DNA of 64,000 nt, taken from the NCBI RefSeq assembly GCF_023509015.1, contig NZ_CP094975.1, positions 4,581,501-4,645,500 on the forward strand. Reading direction: 5' to 3'. The translations under genes and the position numbers were made by a program. Shown piece after piece: positions 53,736 to 62,595 of this stretch; the stretch's first letter is position 1; each line of letters begins with the position of its first letter. This stretch comes from Pseudomonas abieticivorans. GTDB lineage: Bacteria > Pseudomonadota > Gammaproteobacteria > Pseudomonadales > Pseudomonadaceae. The notes under the pieces were generated by a model that was not told the DNA's origin, ran no database searches, and worked only from the letters and a program-made list of their open reading frames with translations.

Positions 53736-55034
53736 TCAGCGGCGCCCGTTGAAGTAGCCGGACAGCTGATGCAGGCTTTTGCCGGCCGTCAGCAGTAGCG
53801 GGCGAATGTGGTCCTTGCCCAGGATTTGCGCGTGCTTGACCGAGCTGATCAGGTTGTAGCGCTGCGAGCCTTCGCTCATGCCCTCGGCCAACACCTTGCA
53901 AATGATATGGCTGGGCGTTACGCCAAAGCCTGCGTAGCCCTGAACGTAAAAGGCGTTGGGGCGCCCGCTGAGGGTGCCGATCTGCGGGAACAGGTTGGCG
54001 CCGGTGGCCATCGGCCCGCCCCAGGCCAGGTCGATCTTCACGTCCTTGAGGTACGGGAAGATCTTCAGCATCAGTTGGCGGTTCCAGGCTTTCAGGTCGT
54101 TGGGAATGTGCTCGACGAAGGGCGTGGCAGCGCCGAACAGCAGGCGGTTTTCGTTAGTCACGCGGTAGTAGTCAATCACCGGGCGGATGTCGCTGTAGGC
54201 ACCGCGGATAGGGCTGATGCGCTGGATCATTTCGTCAGACAGTGGCTCGCTCATCATCTGGAAGGCGTAGGTGTTGACGGTGGTCTTGTGCAGCTCCGGT
54301 TCCAGCTTGTTGAGGAAGCTGTCGCAGGCCCACAGCAACTTGCCGGCCTTGACCGAACCGCGGCCGGTACGCACGGTGATGGTGTCGCCGTACTGCACTT
54401 CCAGTGCCGGGCTGTGCTCGTAGATGCGCACGCCGTGGCTGGCCAGGGCCTTGGCTTCGCCCAGCAACAGGTTCAGCGAATGCACGTGGCCGCCGCCCAT
54501 GTGCAGCAAGGCACTGCTGTAGGCGTCGGAGCCGATGATCTGCTTGACCTCGTTGCCTGCCAGAAAGCGGATCTCATCCTTGGTGTTGATCGACTTGAAG
54601 TCTTTTTCCCAGGCGCGCAGGGTGTTTGCCTGGCGGGCGTTGAAGCCCATGTAACCGTAGCCGTGGCAAAAATCGGCGTCGATGCCGTATTTGGCAATGC
54701 GGTCCTTGATGATGCCGGCCCCCAGTTCGGCGATCTCGAAGATCTCGCGCAGGCCGTGCTCGCCGACGCTGCTTTTGATTTTTTCCAGGTCGTGGCCGAT
54801 GCCGGCCATGATCTGCCCGCCGTTGCGGCCAGTGCCACCAAAGCCCAGGTAGCGCGCTTCCAGCACGACGATGTTGGTGATGCCTTTCTCGGCCAGCTCA
54901 AGCGCGGTGTTGATGCCGGAAAAGCCGCCGCCGATCACTACCACGTCAGCGTTAATGTCGTCTTCGAGGGTGGGGAAGGCCAGGTTGTATTTTTTGGTGG
55001 CCGTGTAATACGTGGGAGTTTCGATGGTAATCAT
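53736..55034 (-). CDS. FAD-dependent oxidoreductase, DadA/PuuB (amine oxidase) type
   Basis: A 432-residue DAO-family flavoenzyme. The dinucleotide fold is ADVVVIGGGFSGINTALELA near residue 30, then YLGFGGTGRNGGQIMAGIG, the RNGGQ signature of gamma-glutamylputrescine oxidase and related enzymes, and a C-terminal FAD contact region FYVQGYAGFGVTPSHI. The ATG at 55034 is chosen by family start (MITIETPTYY); no strong ribosome-binding site is visible. Next to FeaR, a permease and the hydroxyphenylacetate pathway, it could deaminate an aromatic amine to an aldehyde (inference); gamma-glutamylputrescine is the alternative. Confidence 0.85.
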   Translation of the reverse strand: MITIETPTYYTATKKYNLAFPTLEDDINADVVVIGGGFSGINTALELAEKGITNIVVLEARYLGFGGTGRNGGQIMAGIGHDLEKIKSSVGEHGLREIFEIAELGAGIIKDRIAKYGIDADFCHGYGYMGFNARQANTLRAWEKDFKSINTKDEIRFLAGNEVKQIIGSDAYSSALLHMGGGHVHSLNLLLGEAKALASHGVRIYEHSPALEVQYGDTITVRTGRGSVKAGKLLWACDSFLNKLEPELHKTTVNTYAFQMMSEPLSDEMIQRISPIRGAYSDIRPVIDYYRVTNENRLLFGAATPFVEHIPNDLKAWNRQLMLKIFPYLKDVKIDLAWGGPMATGANLFPQIGTLSGRPNAFYVQGYAGFGVTPSHIICKVLAEGMSEGSQRYNLISSVKHAQILGKDHIRPLLLTAGKSLHQLSGYFNGRR

Positions 55035-55154
55035 GGGGCAGCCCGGAAGGTGGAGAAGCAACTCGACTTCAATGTCGATATTAAGGGCCTTCCGGGCGGT
55101 GGGTGTCTTGATCTTGCGTGCCGTTGAATTTGTCCGAGGTTGCCAGTGGCGAAC

Positions 55155-55949
55155 TCAGTACACCTGCGGTCCACTCGCCACAGGCTGCACGTCCTTGAAC
55201 TTGCCTGCCAGGCCTTGCAAGCCACGCATCAGCACCGTGGTGTCCACGCCCACGGCGACGAAGGCCGCCCCCAGTTCCAGGTAGCGCCGTGCGAGCGCCT
55301 CGTCGGCACTGAGAATACCCGCCGCCTTGCCGGCTTTTTGAATGCGCACGATGGCATCCTCGATGGCCGCCTGTACCTCCGGGTGGCCGGGGTTGCCGCG
55401 CTGGCCCATGGCGGCGCTGAGGTCGGCCGGGCCGATGAAGATGCCGTCCACGCCTTCCACGGCGGCGATGGCATCGAGGTTGGCCAGGCCTTCGCGGTTT
55501 TCGATTTGCACCAGCAGGCACATCTGTTCATCGGCCTGGTCGAGGTAACCGGGCACGGTGTTCCAGCGCGAGGCGCGGGCCAAGGCGCTGCCCACGCCGC
55601 GGACGCCGTTTGGCGGGTAACGGGTGGCGCGTACCAGTTGGCTGGCCTGCTCGGCGGTTTCGACCATGGGCACCAGCAGGGTTTGCACGCCGATGTCCAG
55701 CACCTGCTTGATCAGCGCAGTGTCGCCGATCACCGGGCGGATCACCGGTTGGCTGGCGTAGGGCGCCACGGCCTGGAGCTGGCCGAGCAGGCTGCGCAGG
55801 TCGTTGGGGGCGTGCTCGCCGTCGATCAGCAGCCAGTCGAAACCGGCGTTGGCGGCCAGTTCCGCGCAGTAGGGGTTGGCCAGGCCGAGCCAGAGGCCGA
55901 TCTGCGGCTGGCCGGATTTAAGGCGTTGCTTGAAGGTATTGATTAGCAT
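55155..55949 (-). CDS. hpaI: 4-Hydroxy-2-oxoheptanedioate aldolase HpaI
   Basis: A 264-residue class II (metal-dependent) pyruvate aldolase of the HpcH/HpaI family, with [50 protein letters not shown] with the metal-binding Glu and [12 protein letters not shown]. It splits 4-hydroxy-2-oxoheptanedioate to pyruvate and succinic semialdehyde, the last step of the homoprotocatechuate pathway. It is the last gene of the hpa operon, 29 bp after hpaH. Confidence 0.95.
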   Translation of the reverse strand: MLINTFKQRLKSGQPQIGLWLGLANPYCAELAANAGFDWLLIDGEHAPNDLRSLLGQLQAVAPYASQPVIRPVIGDTALIKQVLDIGVQTLLVPMVETAEQASQLVRATRYPPNGVRGVGSALARASRWNTVPGYLDQADEQMCLLVQIENREGLANLDAIAAVEGVDGIFIGPADLSAAMGQRGNPGHPEVQAAIEDAIVRIQKAGKAAGILSADEALARRYLELGAAFVAVGVDTTVLMRGLQGLAGKFKDVQPVASGPQVY

Positions 55950-55978
55950 GAAAGGCTCCTCGCACGACGAGACGGTGG

Positions 55979-56782
55979 TTAGACGAAGCGGCAGGCGATG
56001 GAACCGAGCATGTCGTAATCTACATGGAAGGTATCGCCCGGGTTGGCCGCCACCGGCCGGGTAAACGAGCCGCTCAGGATGATTTGCCCTGGTTGCAGCG
56101 TCACGTCATAGGGCGCCAGTTTGTTGGCCAGCCACGCCACGCCCTTGGCCGGGTGGTTAAGCACGGCGGCCGACACCCCGGACTCCTCGATCACGCCATT
56201 GCGGTAGAGCACTGCCGGCACCTTGCGCAGGTCGATCTCGGTAGGGCGCACGGCGCGCCCGCCCATGACCACGCCGGCATTGGCGGCGTTGTCGCTGATG
56301 GTGTCGAACACCTTGCGGGTGGCCTGGGTGTGCGGGTCTACCTGCTGAATGCGCGCATCAATGATTTCCAGCGCCGGGATCACCCACTCGGTGGCGTCGA
56401 GCACGTCGAACACGGTCACGTTGGGGCCCTTCAGTGGTTTGCCGAGGATGAACGCCAGCTCGACTTCCACCCGTGGCACGATGAAGCGGTTGAAGGGGAT
56501 GTCGGTGCCCTCGTCAAAGAACATGTCGTCCAGCAGCGCGCCGTAGTCCGGCTCGGTGATGTTGGAGGACACCTGCATGGCGCGTGAGGTCAGGCCGATC
56601 TTGTGGCCGACCAGCTTGCGCCCGTCCTTGATCTTTTGCGCCACCCAGGCGCGCTGGATGGCGTAGGCATCCTCAATGGTGATGTCCGGGTATTGCAGCG
56701 AGAACTGGCGCACCTGTTCGCGCGAGCGTTCGGCGCGGTCCAGGTGGGCGGCGGCTTGCAGAATCAGGTCGTGGTCGAGCAT
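55979..56782 (-). CDS. hpaH: 2-Oxo-hept-3-ene-1,7-dioate hydratase HpaH
   Basis: A 267-residue hydratase of the MhpD/HpcG family within the FAH superfamily. The pattern is [56 protein letters not shown] with metal-binding Glu residues and [10 protein letters not shown]. It hydrates 2-oxohept-3-enedioate to 4-hydroxy-2-oxoheptanedioate, the substrate of HpaI. It is unrelated to the oxygenase that is also called HpaH (C2) in some literature. It starts 12 bp after hpaX stops. Confidence 0.95.
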   Translation of the reverse strand: MLDHDLILQAAAHLDRAERSREQVRQFSLQYPDITIEDAYAIQRAWVAQKIKDGRKLVGHKIGLTSRAMQVSSNITEPDYGALLDDMFFDEGTDIPFNRFIVPRVEVELAFILGKPLKGPNVTVFDVLDATEWVIPALEIIDARIQQVDPHTQATRKVFDTISDNAANAGVVMGGRAVRPTEIDLRKVPAVLYRNGVIEESGVSAAVLNHPAKGVAWLANKLAPYDVTLQPGQIILSGSFTRPVAANPGDTFHVDYDMLGSIACRFV

Positions 56783-56794
56783 GGGCTAAGTCTC

Positions 56795-58099
56795 TTACTG
56801 TGGGTTGACGATGGCTGCCCGGGTGCGCAGCACCAGCAGGCCGCCCAGGGCGATAAACAAGGCCAGTACGTACAGTGCCAGGCTGGCGCTGTGGGTGGTG
56901 TCGCGCATCCAGCCAATCAGGTAGGGCGCCAGGAATGAGGCGATGCTGCCAAAGGAGCTGATCAACGCGATGCCGGCGGCCTGGGTGCCGTTGGACAGGA
57001 AGGCCGGCGGCAGTTGCCAGAACATCGGCAAGGCCGCGCTGGCACCCATCCCGGCGATGACCAGGCCGCCGAGCACCAATGTGGCGTTGGCCGGGGCGAT
57101 GCCGGCCAGGGCGATGCCCACGGCCGACATCAGCAATGGCACGCACAGGTGCCAGCGACGTTCACGCTGGCGATCCGAAGAGCGCCCGCAGGCAATCATG
57201 AACACGCAGCCGGCCAGGTATGGCACCGCGCTGAGCAAGCCAACCTGGCCATCGCTGCCAATGCCGGCACCGTGGATCAGCGTGGGCATCCAGAACGCCA
57301 GGGTGTTGACCGCCAGCATCACCGCGAAATACACCGCCACCAGCAGCCACACCTGTGCATCGCGCAGAATTGCGCCAAAGGTGGTGATCGACTTGCGTTG
57401 CTCTTCGCTGGCCATCTGCTCGCGCAGTTGCTGCTTCTGCTCGCCGCTGAGCCAGTTCACGCTTTCGAAGCTATCGGGCAGTGCCTTGAGCACCACCAAG
57501 CCCAGCAGCACCACCGGTGCGCCTTCAATCAGGAACATCCACTGCCAGCCGCGCAGGCCGCCAAAGTCATGGAACATCTGCAGGATGCCCCCCGACAACG
57601 GGCCGCCCACCACGCCGGCCATGGGCACGGCAATGGCAAACAGCGCGGTGACCTGGGCGCGGCGGCGGGCGGGGTACCAGCGGTTGAGAAACACCAGGAT
57701 GCCAGGGAAAAACCCGGCCTCGGCCACGCCGAGCAAAAAGCGCAAGGTGTAGAACCCGCTGGCGCTTTCTATCCACAGCATGCTGGTGGACAGCACGCCC
57801 CAGACGATCATCAGCGTGGCGATCCAGCGCCGTGGGCCGACGCGGTCCAGGGCCATGTTGCTGGGCACGCCGAACAGCGCGTAGGCGACGAAAAACAACC
57901 CGGCGCCGAAGCCGTACACGGTGTCACTAAAGTGCAGGTCCGAACTCATCTGCATCTTGGCAAAGCCGATGTTGATGCGGTCCAGGTGGGCGAACAGGTA
58001 GCAGATCAGCAACAGCGGCATCAGCCGCCAGGTGATCAGCGAATGGGTACGGTCACTGGTCGCCGCGAGGGCGCCGTGGGCGGTGCTGGCTGTGCTCAT
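56795..58099 (-). CDS. hpaX: 4-Hydroxyphenylacetate permease HpaX (MFS)
   Basis: A 434-residue, 12-helix ACS-family facilitator. Visible landmarks are LLICYLFAHLDRINIGFAKM, LDRVGPRRWIATLMIVWG after helix 2, LGVAEAGFFPGILVFLNRWY and ACGRSSDRQRERRWH in the second half. The position within the hpa operon, between hpaF and hpaH, identifies it as the 4-hydroxyphenylacetate uptake system. No separate promoter is evident. Confidence 0.9.
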   Translation of the reverse strand: MSTASTAHGALAATSDRTHSLITWRLMPLLLICYLFAHLDRINIGFAKMQMSSDLHFSDTVYGFGAGLFFVAYALFGVPSNMALDRVGPRRWIATLMIVWGVLSTSMLWIESASGFYTLRFLLGVAEAGFFPGILVFLNRWYPARRRAQVTALFAIAVPMAGVVGGPLSGGILQMFHDFGGLRGWQWMFLIEGAPVVLLGLVVLKALPDSFESVNWLSGEQKQQLREQMASEEQRKSITTFGAILRDAQVWLLVAVYFAVMLAVNTLAFWMPTLIHGAGIGSDGQVGLLSAVPYLAGCVFMIACGRSSDRQRERRWHLCVPLLMSAVGIALAGIAPANATLVLGGLVIAGMGASAALPMFWQLPPAFLSNGTQAAGIALISSFGSIASFLAPYLIGWMRDTTHSASLALYVLALFIALGGLLVLRTRAAIVNPQ

Positions 58100-58144
58100 G
58101 ATGTTGTACTTTTTGTGTGAGAGGCCGTGGGTGGTCGGGCGGTG

Positions 58145-58537
58145 TCAGCCCGCCTGGTTTTTTAGAAACGCGTGCACGTTGTTCTGTTTGAAGTTGAGTT
58201 GTGGGTGCAGCTCGGTCATCTCGAACGAGATCGCCAGCAGCCGCTGGGCCTGCAACGGCGCAAAGTGTTCGGTGATGACTTCGAAAAGCGCTTGGGCTAC
58301 CTGTTCTCGGGTAGCCAGGTCACGCCCGCTGCCGACCTTGAGGGTCATGTGCACGAAGGCGTAGTCATGCTTGCCGTCGGCCATGCGCCAGGTGTCCAGG
58401 CGCACGCCACGGCTGCGAATGCCGCCCAGCGGGAACACGCCGCTGGCGCCCAGGTTGGCGTGGACCTTTTCAAACAGGCCGGGCAAGTCGGCTTGGGCTT
58501 CGAGGTTGTTGGTGTACTCGGCGATAAAGTGCGGCAT
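58145..58537 (-). CDS. hpaF: 5-Carboxymethyl-2-hydroxymuconate isomerase HpaF
   Basis: A 130-residue tautomerase-fold protein. The start MPHFIAEYTNN exposes the catalytic Pro1 after Met removal, followed by RLDTWRMADGKHDYAFVHM and RDLATREQVAQALFEVI. It isomerises 5-carboxymethyl-2-hydroxymuconate to 5-oxopent-3-ene-1,2,5-tricarboxylate, between the HpaE and HpaG steps. It is 12 bp downstream of hpaD. Confidence 0.94.
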   Translation of the reverse strand: MPHFIAEYTNNLEAQADLPGLFEKVHANLGASGVFPLGGIRSRGVRLDTWRMADGKHDYAFVHMTLKVGSGRDLATREQVAQALFEVITEHFAPLQAQRLLAISFEMTELHPQLNFKQNNVHAFLKNQAG

Positions 58538-58549
58538 GGTCGCCTCGGC

Positions 58550-59407
58550 TCAGAGCGGGAAGATGGCATTGATCTGGCCGGTGCCAGAGCTGCCGAAGGG
58601 TTCGGTGATGATTTCGGCCGGCTTGTTGTAGTCGGGGCCGCCGAGCAGGCCCAGCAGCATGGCGGTGTCGTGCATCTTGCCCTCGCCAAAGCAGTGTTCG
58701 GCGTAGTCCGGCAACATCGCGCAAAACTCCTTGAAGCGGCCTTCGCGCCACAGCTGGACCACGTGCAGGTCGACCTGTTTGTCGAACTCGCGGGTCCAGT
58801 TGTGGATGTTGGCTTCGGCGTTGCGGTCGTCCGAGAAACGGTGCGACAGGGAACCTGAGGCCAGCACCAAGACCTTGTGGTCGCTTTTCTCGATGGCCCG
58901 ACGCACCGCGGCGCCGAAGGCGAAGCTGTCTTCAAGGCGGTGCCAGGCGCACCAGGCGGCGATGGAAATGACCTTGAGTTTTTCGTTGTCTGGCGTGCCC
59001 ATGTGCATGTAGCGCATGGGCACCAGGGTGCCGTATTCAAGCTCAAGGCTTGGGATGTTGTGGGCCATGGTGCGCACGCCGGCCTCGACCGCTTCAGCGG
59101 CGATCAGCTCGCCCAGGCCTGGGTTGCCCGGGTACTCGTAGGCCATGTCCTTGATGAAATGCGGCAGCTCGTTGCTGGTGTAGATGCCCTTGAAATGCTC
59201 GCCACAGTTGACGTGGTAGCCACTGTTGACCAGCCAGTGCACGTCGAACACCACGGCGGTGTCGGCGCCCAGTTCGCGCGCGCGGCGGCCGATTTCCTTG
59301 TGGCCGGCGATGGCTGCTTCACGGCAGCCGTGGTGCTTGCCGGGCAGCTCGGACAGGTACATGGAGGGTACGTGGCAGATCTTGGCAGCGAGGACGACTT
59401 CGCCCAT
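58550..59407 (-). CDS. hpaD: 3,4-Dihydroxyphenylacetate (homoprotocatechuate) 2,3-dioxygenase HpaD
   Basis: A 285-residue class III extradiol dioxygenase (LigB fold). The iron-site His residues fall in KICHVPSMYLSELPGKHHG and DVHWLVNSGYHVNCGEHFKG, and the other half contains LVLASGSLSHRFSDDRNAE. It opens the homoprotocatechuate ring to 5-carboxymethyl-2-hydroxymuconic semialdehyde. The ATG at 59407 has AGGAG seven bases upstream; the longer frame would read through a REPIN and is rejected. About 130 bp with a REPIN separate it from hpaE. Confidence 0.93.
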   Translation of the reverse strand: MGEVVLAAKICHVPSMYLSELPGKHHGCREAAIAGHKEIGRRARELGADTAVVFDVHWLVNSGYHVNCGEHFKGIYTSNELPHFIKDMAYEYPGNPGLGELIAAEAVEAGVRTMAHNIPSLELEYGTLVPMRYMHMGTPDNEKLKVISIAAWCAWHRLEDSFAFGAAVRRAIEKSDHKVLVLASGSLSHRFSDDRNAEANIHNWTREFDKQVDLHVVQLWREGRFKEFCAMLPDYAEHCFGEGKMHDTAMLLGLLGGPDYNKPAEIITEPFGSSGTGQINAIFPL

Positions 59408-59457
59408 GGTGGAACTCCTGAAAGTATTGTTGTTGTGGTTCAGTGGCGGCTGGCTTG

Positions 59458-59523
59458 GTGGGAGCCAAGCTTGCTTGCGACGGCGCCTGGTGGGCCTCAT
59501 CGCTGGCAAGCCATGCTCCCACA
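59458..59523. repeat. REPIN inside the hpa operon (hpaE-hpaD spacer)
   Basis: GTGGGAGCCAAGCTTGCTTG (59458-59480) and a degenerate inverted partner TCGCTGGCAAGCCATGCTCC (59500-59523) form a hairpin between hpaE and hpaD, in the middle of an otherwise tightly packed operon. Confidence 0.8.
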
Positions 59524-59537
59524 CAGGGCGCGGTCGG

Positions 59538-60998
59538 TTACACGCCCCAGCGCGGGATGTGGTGGCTGCCCATAGAAATACACACGTTCTTGATTTCGGC
59601 GAACACCTCGAAGCTGTACTGGCCGCCTTCACGGCCGGTGCCGGAGCCCTTCACGCCGCCGAACGGCTGGCGCAGGTCGCGCACGTTCTGGCTGTTGATG
59701 AACACCATCCCCGCTTCAATGCCATAAGCCAGGCGATGGGCCTTGCCGATGTCCTGGGTCCAGATGTACGAAGCCAGGCCGTACTCGGTTTCGTTGGCCA
59801 ACTTCAGTGCCTCGGCCTCGTCCTTGAACGGGATCAGGCACACCACCGGGCCGAAGATTTCTTCCTGGGCGATGCGCATGTTGTTGTTCACGTCGGCGAA
59901 TACCGTGGGCTGGATGAACTGCCCGCGAGCCAGGTGCGCCGGCAGGTTGGCCGGGCGTTCCAGGCCGCCAGCCAGCAGGGTGGCGCCTTCCTCGATGCCG
60001 ATCTTGATGTAGCCGGTGACCTTGTCGTAGTGGGCCTGGGTGATCATCGAGCCGACTTGGGTTTTCGGGTCTTGCGGGTCGCCCACGATCAGGCGCTTGG
60101 CCCGCGCCGCAAACTGGGCGACGAACTGCGGGTACACGCTTTCCTGAATGAAAATACGGCTACCCGCGGTGCAGCGTTCGCCGTTGAGCGAGAAAATGGT
60201 GAACAGCGCGGCGTCCAGTGCACGCTCAAGGTCCGCGTCTTCAAAGATCAGCACCGGCGACTTGCCGCCCAGCTCCATGGAGTACTTTTTAAGGCCGGCC
60301 GTTTGCATGATCTTTTTGCCGGTGGCGGTGCCGCCGGTAAAGGAAATCGCCCGCACGTCGGGGTGGCGCACCAGCGCATCCCCGGCCGTGGCGCCGTAGC
60401 CCTGGATCACGTTCAGCACGCCGTTGGGGATGCCCGCTTCAACCGCCAGGCGGCCCAGTTCGTTGGCGGTCAGCGGCGACAGCTCGCTCATCTTCAGCAC
60501 CGCTGTGTTGCCCAGCGCCAGGCACGGCGCGGTCTTCCAGGTGGCGGTCATGAACGGCACGTTCCACGGCGACACCAGGCCACACACGCCCACCGGCTGG
60601 TACAGCGTGTAGTTGAGCATCTGGTCGTCGACCGGGTAGCTGTGGCCGTCCATGCGCGTGCACACTTCGGCAAAAAAATCGAAGTTGTGCGAGGCACGCG
60701 GGATCAACACGTTCTTGGTCTGGTGGATGGGCAGGCCGGTGTCCAGGGTTTCGAGTTCGGCCAGGTGCGGTACGTTCTGTTCGATCAGCTCGCCCAGCTT
60801 GCGCATCAGTTTGGCGCGCTCCTTGGCCGGGGTGCCGGCCCATTTGGGGAAGGCTTCCTTGGCGGCCGCGACCGCCTGGGCGACCTCTTCGGCGCCACCG
60901 CTGGCGACCTCGCCGATGGCCTCGCCGGTGGCCGGGTTGTAGTTGACGAACACGTCTTTGCTTTCGACCTCACGGCCGTTGATCCAGTGCTTGATCAT
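59538..60998 (-). CDS. hpaE: 5-Carboxymethyl-2-hydroxymuconate semialdehyde dehydrogenase HpaE
   Basis: A 486-residue NAD-dependent aldehyde dehydrogenase. FTGGTATGKKIM (cofactor region), MELGGKSPVLIFEDADLE with the general-base Glu and GERCTAGSRIFIQ with the nucleophilic Cys are intact, followed by EEIFGPVVCLIPF. It oxidises the ring-cleavage product of HpaD. The start overlaps the hpaG2 stop by four bases. Length fits the family. Confidence 0.95.
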   Translation of the reverse strand: MIKHWINGREVESKDVFVNYNPATGEAIGEVASGGAEEVAQAVAAAKEAFPKWAGTPAKERAKLMRKLGELIEQNVPHLAELETLDTGLPIHQTKNVLIPRASHNFDFFAEVCTRMDGHSYPVDDQMLNYTLYQPVGVCGLVSPWNVPFMTATWKTAPCLALGNTAVLKMSELSPLTANELGRLAVEAGIPNGVLNVIQGYGATAGDALVRHPDVRAISFTGGTATGKKIMQTAGLKKYSMELGGKSPVLIFEDADLERALDAALFTIFSLNGERCTAGSRIFIQESVYPQFVAQFAARAKRLIVGDPQDPKTQVGSMITQAHYDKVTGYIKIGIEEGATLLAGGLERPANLPAHLARGQFIQPTVFADVNNNMRIAQEEIFGPVVCLIPFKDEAEALKLANETEYGLASYIWTQDIGKAHRLAYGIEAGMVFINSQNVRDLRQPFGGVKGSGTGREGGQYSFEVFAEIKNVCISMGSHHIPRWGV

Positions 60999-61774
60999 GC
61001 AGTTTGCGCCTCTTTGCGGGATGCGAAGTACTCGGCTTCGCTGACAATTCGGTTGACCAGGCGACCCACGCCTTCCACCTCCACCACCACTTCATCGCCG
61101 GGCACGACGTCGGCCAGGCCTTCGGGCGTGCCGGTGGCGATCATGTCGCCCGGTTGCAGGGTCATGAAGCTGGACAGGTATTCGATCAGGTAGGGGATAT
61201 CGAAAATCATGTCGGCGGTGCTGCCTTCCTGGCGCAGCTCACCGTTGATCCAGGTGCGCAGCTTGAGGTTGGAGGCGTCGGGCACGTCGGCCACGTCGAC
61301 GATCCAGGGGCCGACCGGGGTGGTGGCGTCACGGTTTTTCACGCGCAGGTTGGGGCGGTAGTAGTTCTCCAGGTAATCGCGGATTGCGTAGTCGTTGCAC
61401 ACGGTGTAGCCGGCCAGGTATTCCAGGGCGTTTTCGCGCTTGACGTTGCGGGCCGGCTTGCCGATCACGGCCACCAGTTCGCACTCGTAGTGCATGTACG
61501 CGACGTTGTCCGGGCGCCAGGTGATTTGGTGATGGCCGGTGTAGGTGCCGGGCGACTTGACGAAGGCCAGTGGTTCAGTAGGCGGCGCAAAGGCGAGCTC
61601 GGCGGCGTGGTCGGCGTAGTTCAGGCCCAGGGCGAACATGCTGCCGGTGGCCGGTGGCAGCCACTGCACCTGGTCTTCGGCCAGCAGGCGGCCGTCGGCC
61701 AGGCGCACGGCGTTGTCGGCCTCTACGGTGACCGCATGATCGCGGCCTTCAAAACGGATACGGGCGTGTTTCAT
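60995..61774 (-). CDS. hpaG2: 5-Oxopent-3-ene-1,2,5-tricarboxylate decarboxylase subunit HpaG2
   Basis: A 259-residue FAH-fold protein equivalent to the C-terminal half of E. coli HpaG. FALGLNYADHAAELAF, MHYECELVAVIGKPARNV with metal-binding Glu, VGPWIVDVADVPD and IATGTPEGLADVVPGDEVVV are present. It decarboxylates 5-oxopent-3-ene-1,2,5-tricarboxylate together with HpaG1. The ATG at 61774 has AGGAG upstream; a 20-residue extension overlaps hpaG1 and is rejected. It begins 10 bp after hpaG1. Confidence 0.93.
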   Translation of the reverse strand: MKHARIRFEGRDHAVTVEADNAVRLADGRLLAEDQVQWLPPATGSMFALGLNYADHAAELAFAPPTEPLAFVKSPGTYTGHHQITWRPDNVAYMHYECELVAVIGKPARNVKRENALEYLAGYTVCNDYAIRDYLENYYRPNLRVKNRDATTPVGPWIVDVADVPDASNLKLRTWINGELRQEGSTADMIFDIPYLIEYLSSFMTLQPGDMIATGTPEGLADVVPGDEVVVEVEGVGRLVNRIVSEAEYFASRKEAQTA

Positions 61775-61784
61775 GACAGCTCCT

Positions 61785-62444
61785 TTACTCGGCCACAATC
61801 GTGTTGGTGAGGCGGCCGAGGCCGGTGATTTCAACGTCCACGGTGTCGCCTGGCTGCACGTCGACGCGGCCTTCGGGGGTGCCGGTGATCAGCACGTCGC
61901 CGGCGTGCAGGGTCATGAACTCGCTGATTTCGGCGATCAGTTGGGGGATGCCGCGCACGAAGTTGGCCGTGGTGTTTTGCTGGCGCACTTCACCGTTCAC
62001 CAGCAACTTGAGGGTCAACTGGTGCGGGTCCTTGATCTGCTCGACGGGCACCAGTTCCGGGCCCAGGGCGCAGAAGCCGTCACGGCACTTGGCTTTGACG
62101 GCGGGGCGGTAGTAGCTGTCTTCCGGCAGGCTGAATTCGTTGACAATGGTGTAGCCGGCCACGTAGTCCAGCGCCTCGCTGGCGCTGACGCGGCTGGCGC
62201 TCTTGCCGATCACCACACCCAGGGCAGGGCCAGGTTGCAGGTGTTCGACGCCGCGCGGGTACACCACGGCGCCACCGTGCACGTTGCGAGTGTTGGGGGT
62301 CTTGATGAACAGCACGGGCTTGACCGGCGGCTGCTTGTAAGGCGCCTGTTCGAACTCGGCTAGGCGTTGTTGCAACAGCCCCTGGTAGTTCAGCGCAACG
62401 CCGAACAGGGTGCCGGTCGCAGTGTCATGCAGGGCACGGCTCAT
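61785..62444 (-). CDS. hpaG1: 5-Oxopent-3-ene-1,2,5-tricarboxylate decarboxylase subunit HpaG1
   Basis: A 219-residue FAH-fold protein equivalent to the N-terminal half of bifunctional HpaG. GVALNYQGLLQQRLAEFEQ, the central PALGVVIGKSASRVSASEAL, LPEDSYYRPAVKAKCRDGF and LITGTPEGRVDVQPGD mark the fold. AGGAG lies six bases before the ATG. It is the first gene of the hpaG1-G2-E-D-F-X-H-I operon and diverges from hpaA. Confidence 0.93.
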   Translation of the reverse strand: MSRALHDTATGTLFGVALNYQGLLQQRLAEFEQAPYKQPPVKPVLFIKTPNTRNVHGGAVVYPRGVEHLQPGPALGVVIGKSASRVSASEALDYVAGYTIVNEFSLPEDSYYRPAVKAKCRDGFCALGPELVPVEQIKDPHQLTLKLLVNGEVRQQNTTANFVRGIPQLIAEISEFMTLHAGDVLITGTPEGRVDVQPGDTVDVEITGLGRLTNTIVAE

Positions 62445-62490
62445 GCTTTTCTCCTGGCAGGGCAGGGTACGGAGCCCCTGCGGGTAATTG

Positions 62491-62525
62491 TTAATGTGTT
62501 AACGTTTATAATTAATATATTAACG
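62491..62525. promoter_or_regulatory. Paired TTAAT-type operator repeats in the hpaG1-hpaA promoter region
   Basis: TTAATGTGTTAACG (62491-62504) and TTAATATATTAACG (62512-62525) are 12/14 identical direct repeats 21 bp apart, two helical turns. The second contains the perfect dyad TTAATATATTAA. This suits cooperative binding by HpaA or a MarR-type HpaR. Confidence 0.6.
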
Positions 62526-62595
62526 ATCGTCAAGCGTGGCACAATCGACCCGGGTGCCGAAGCACCCTTCCAATAACAACAATGAGTACGCCGTG

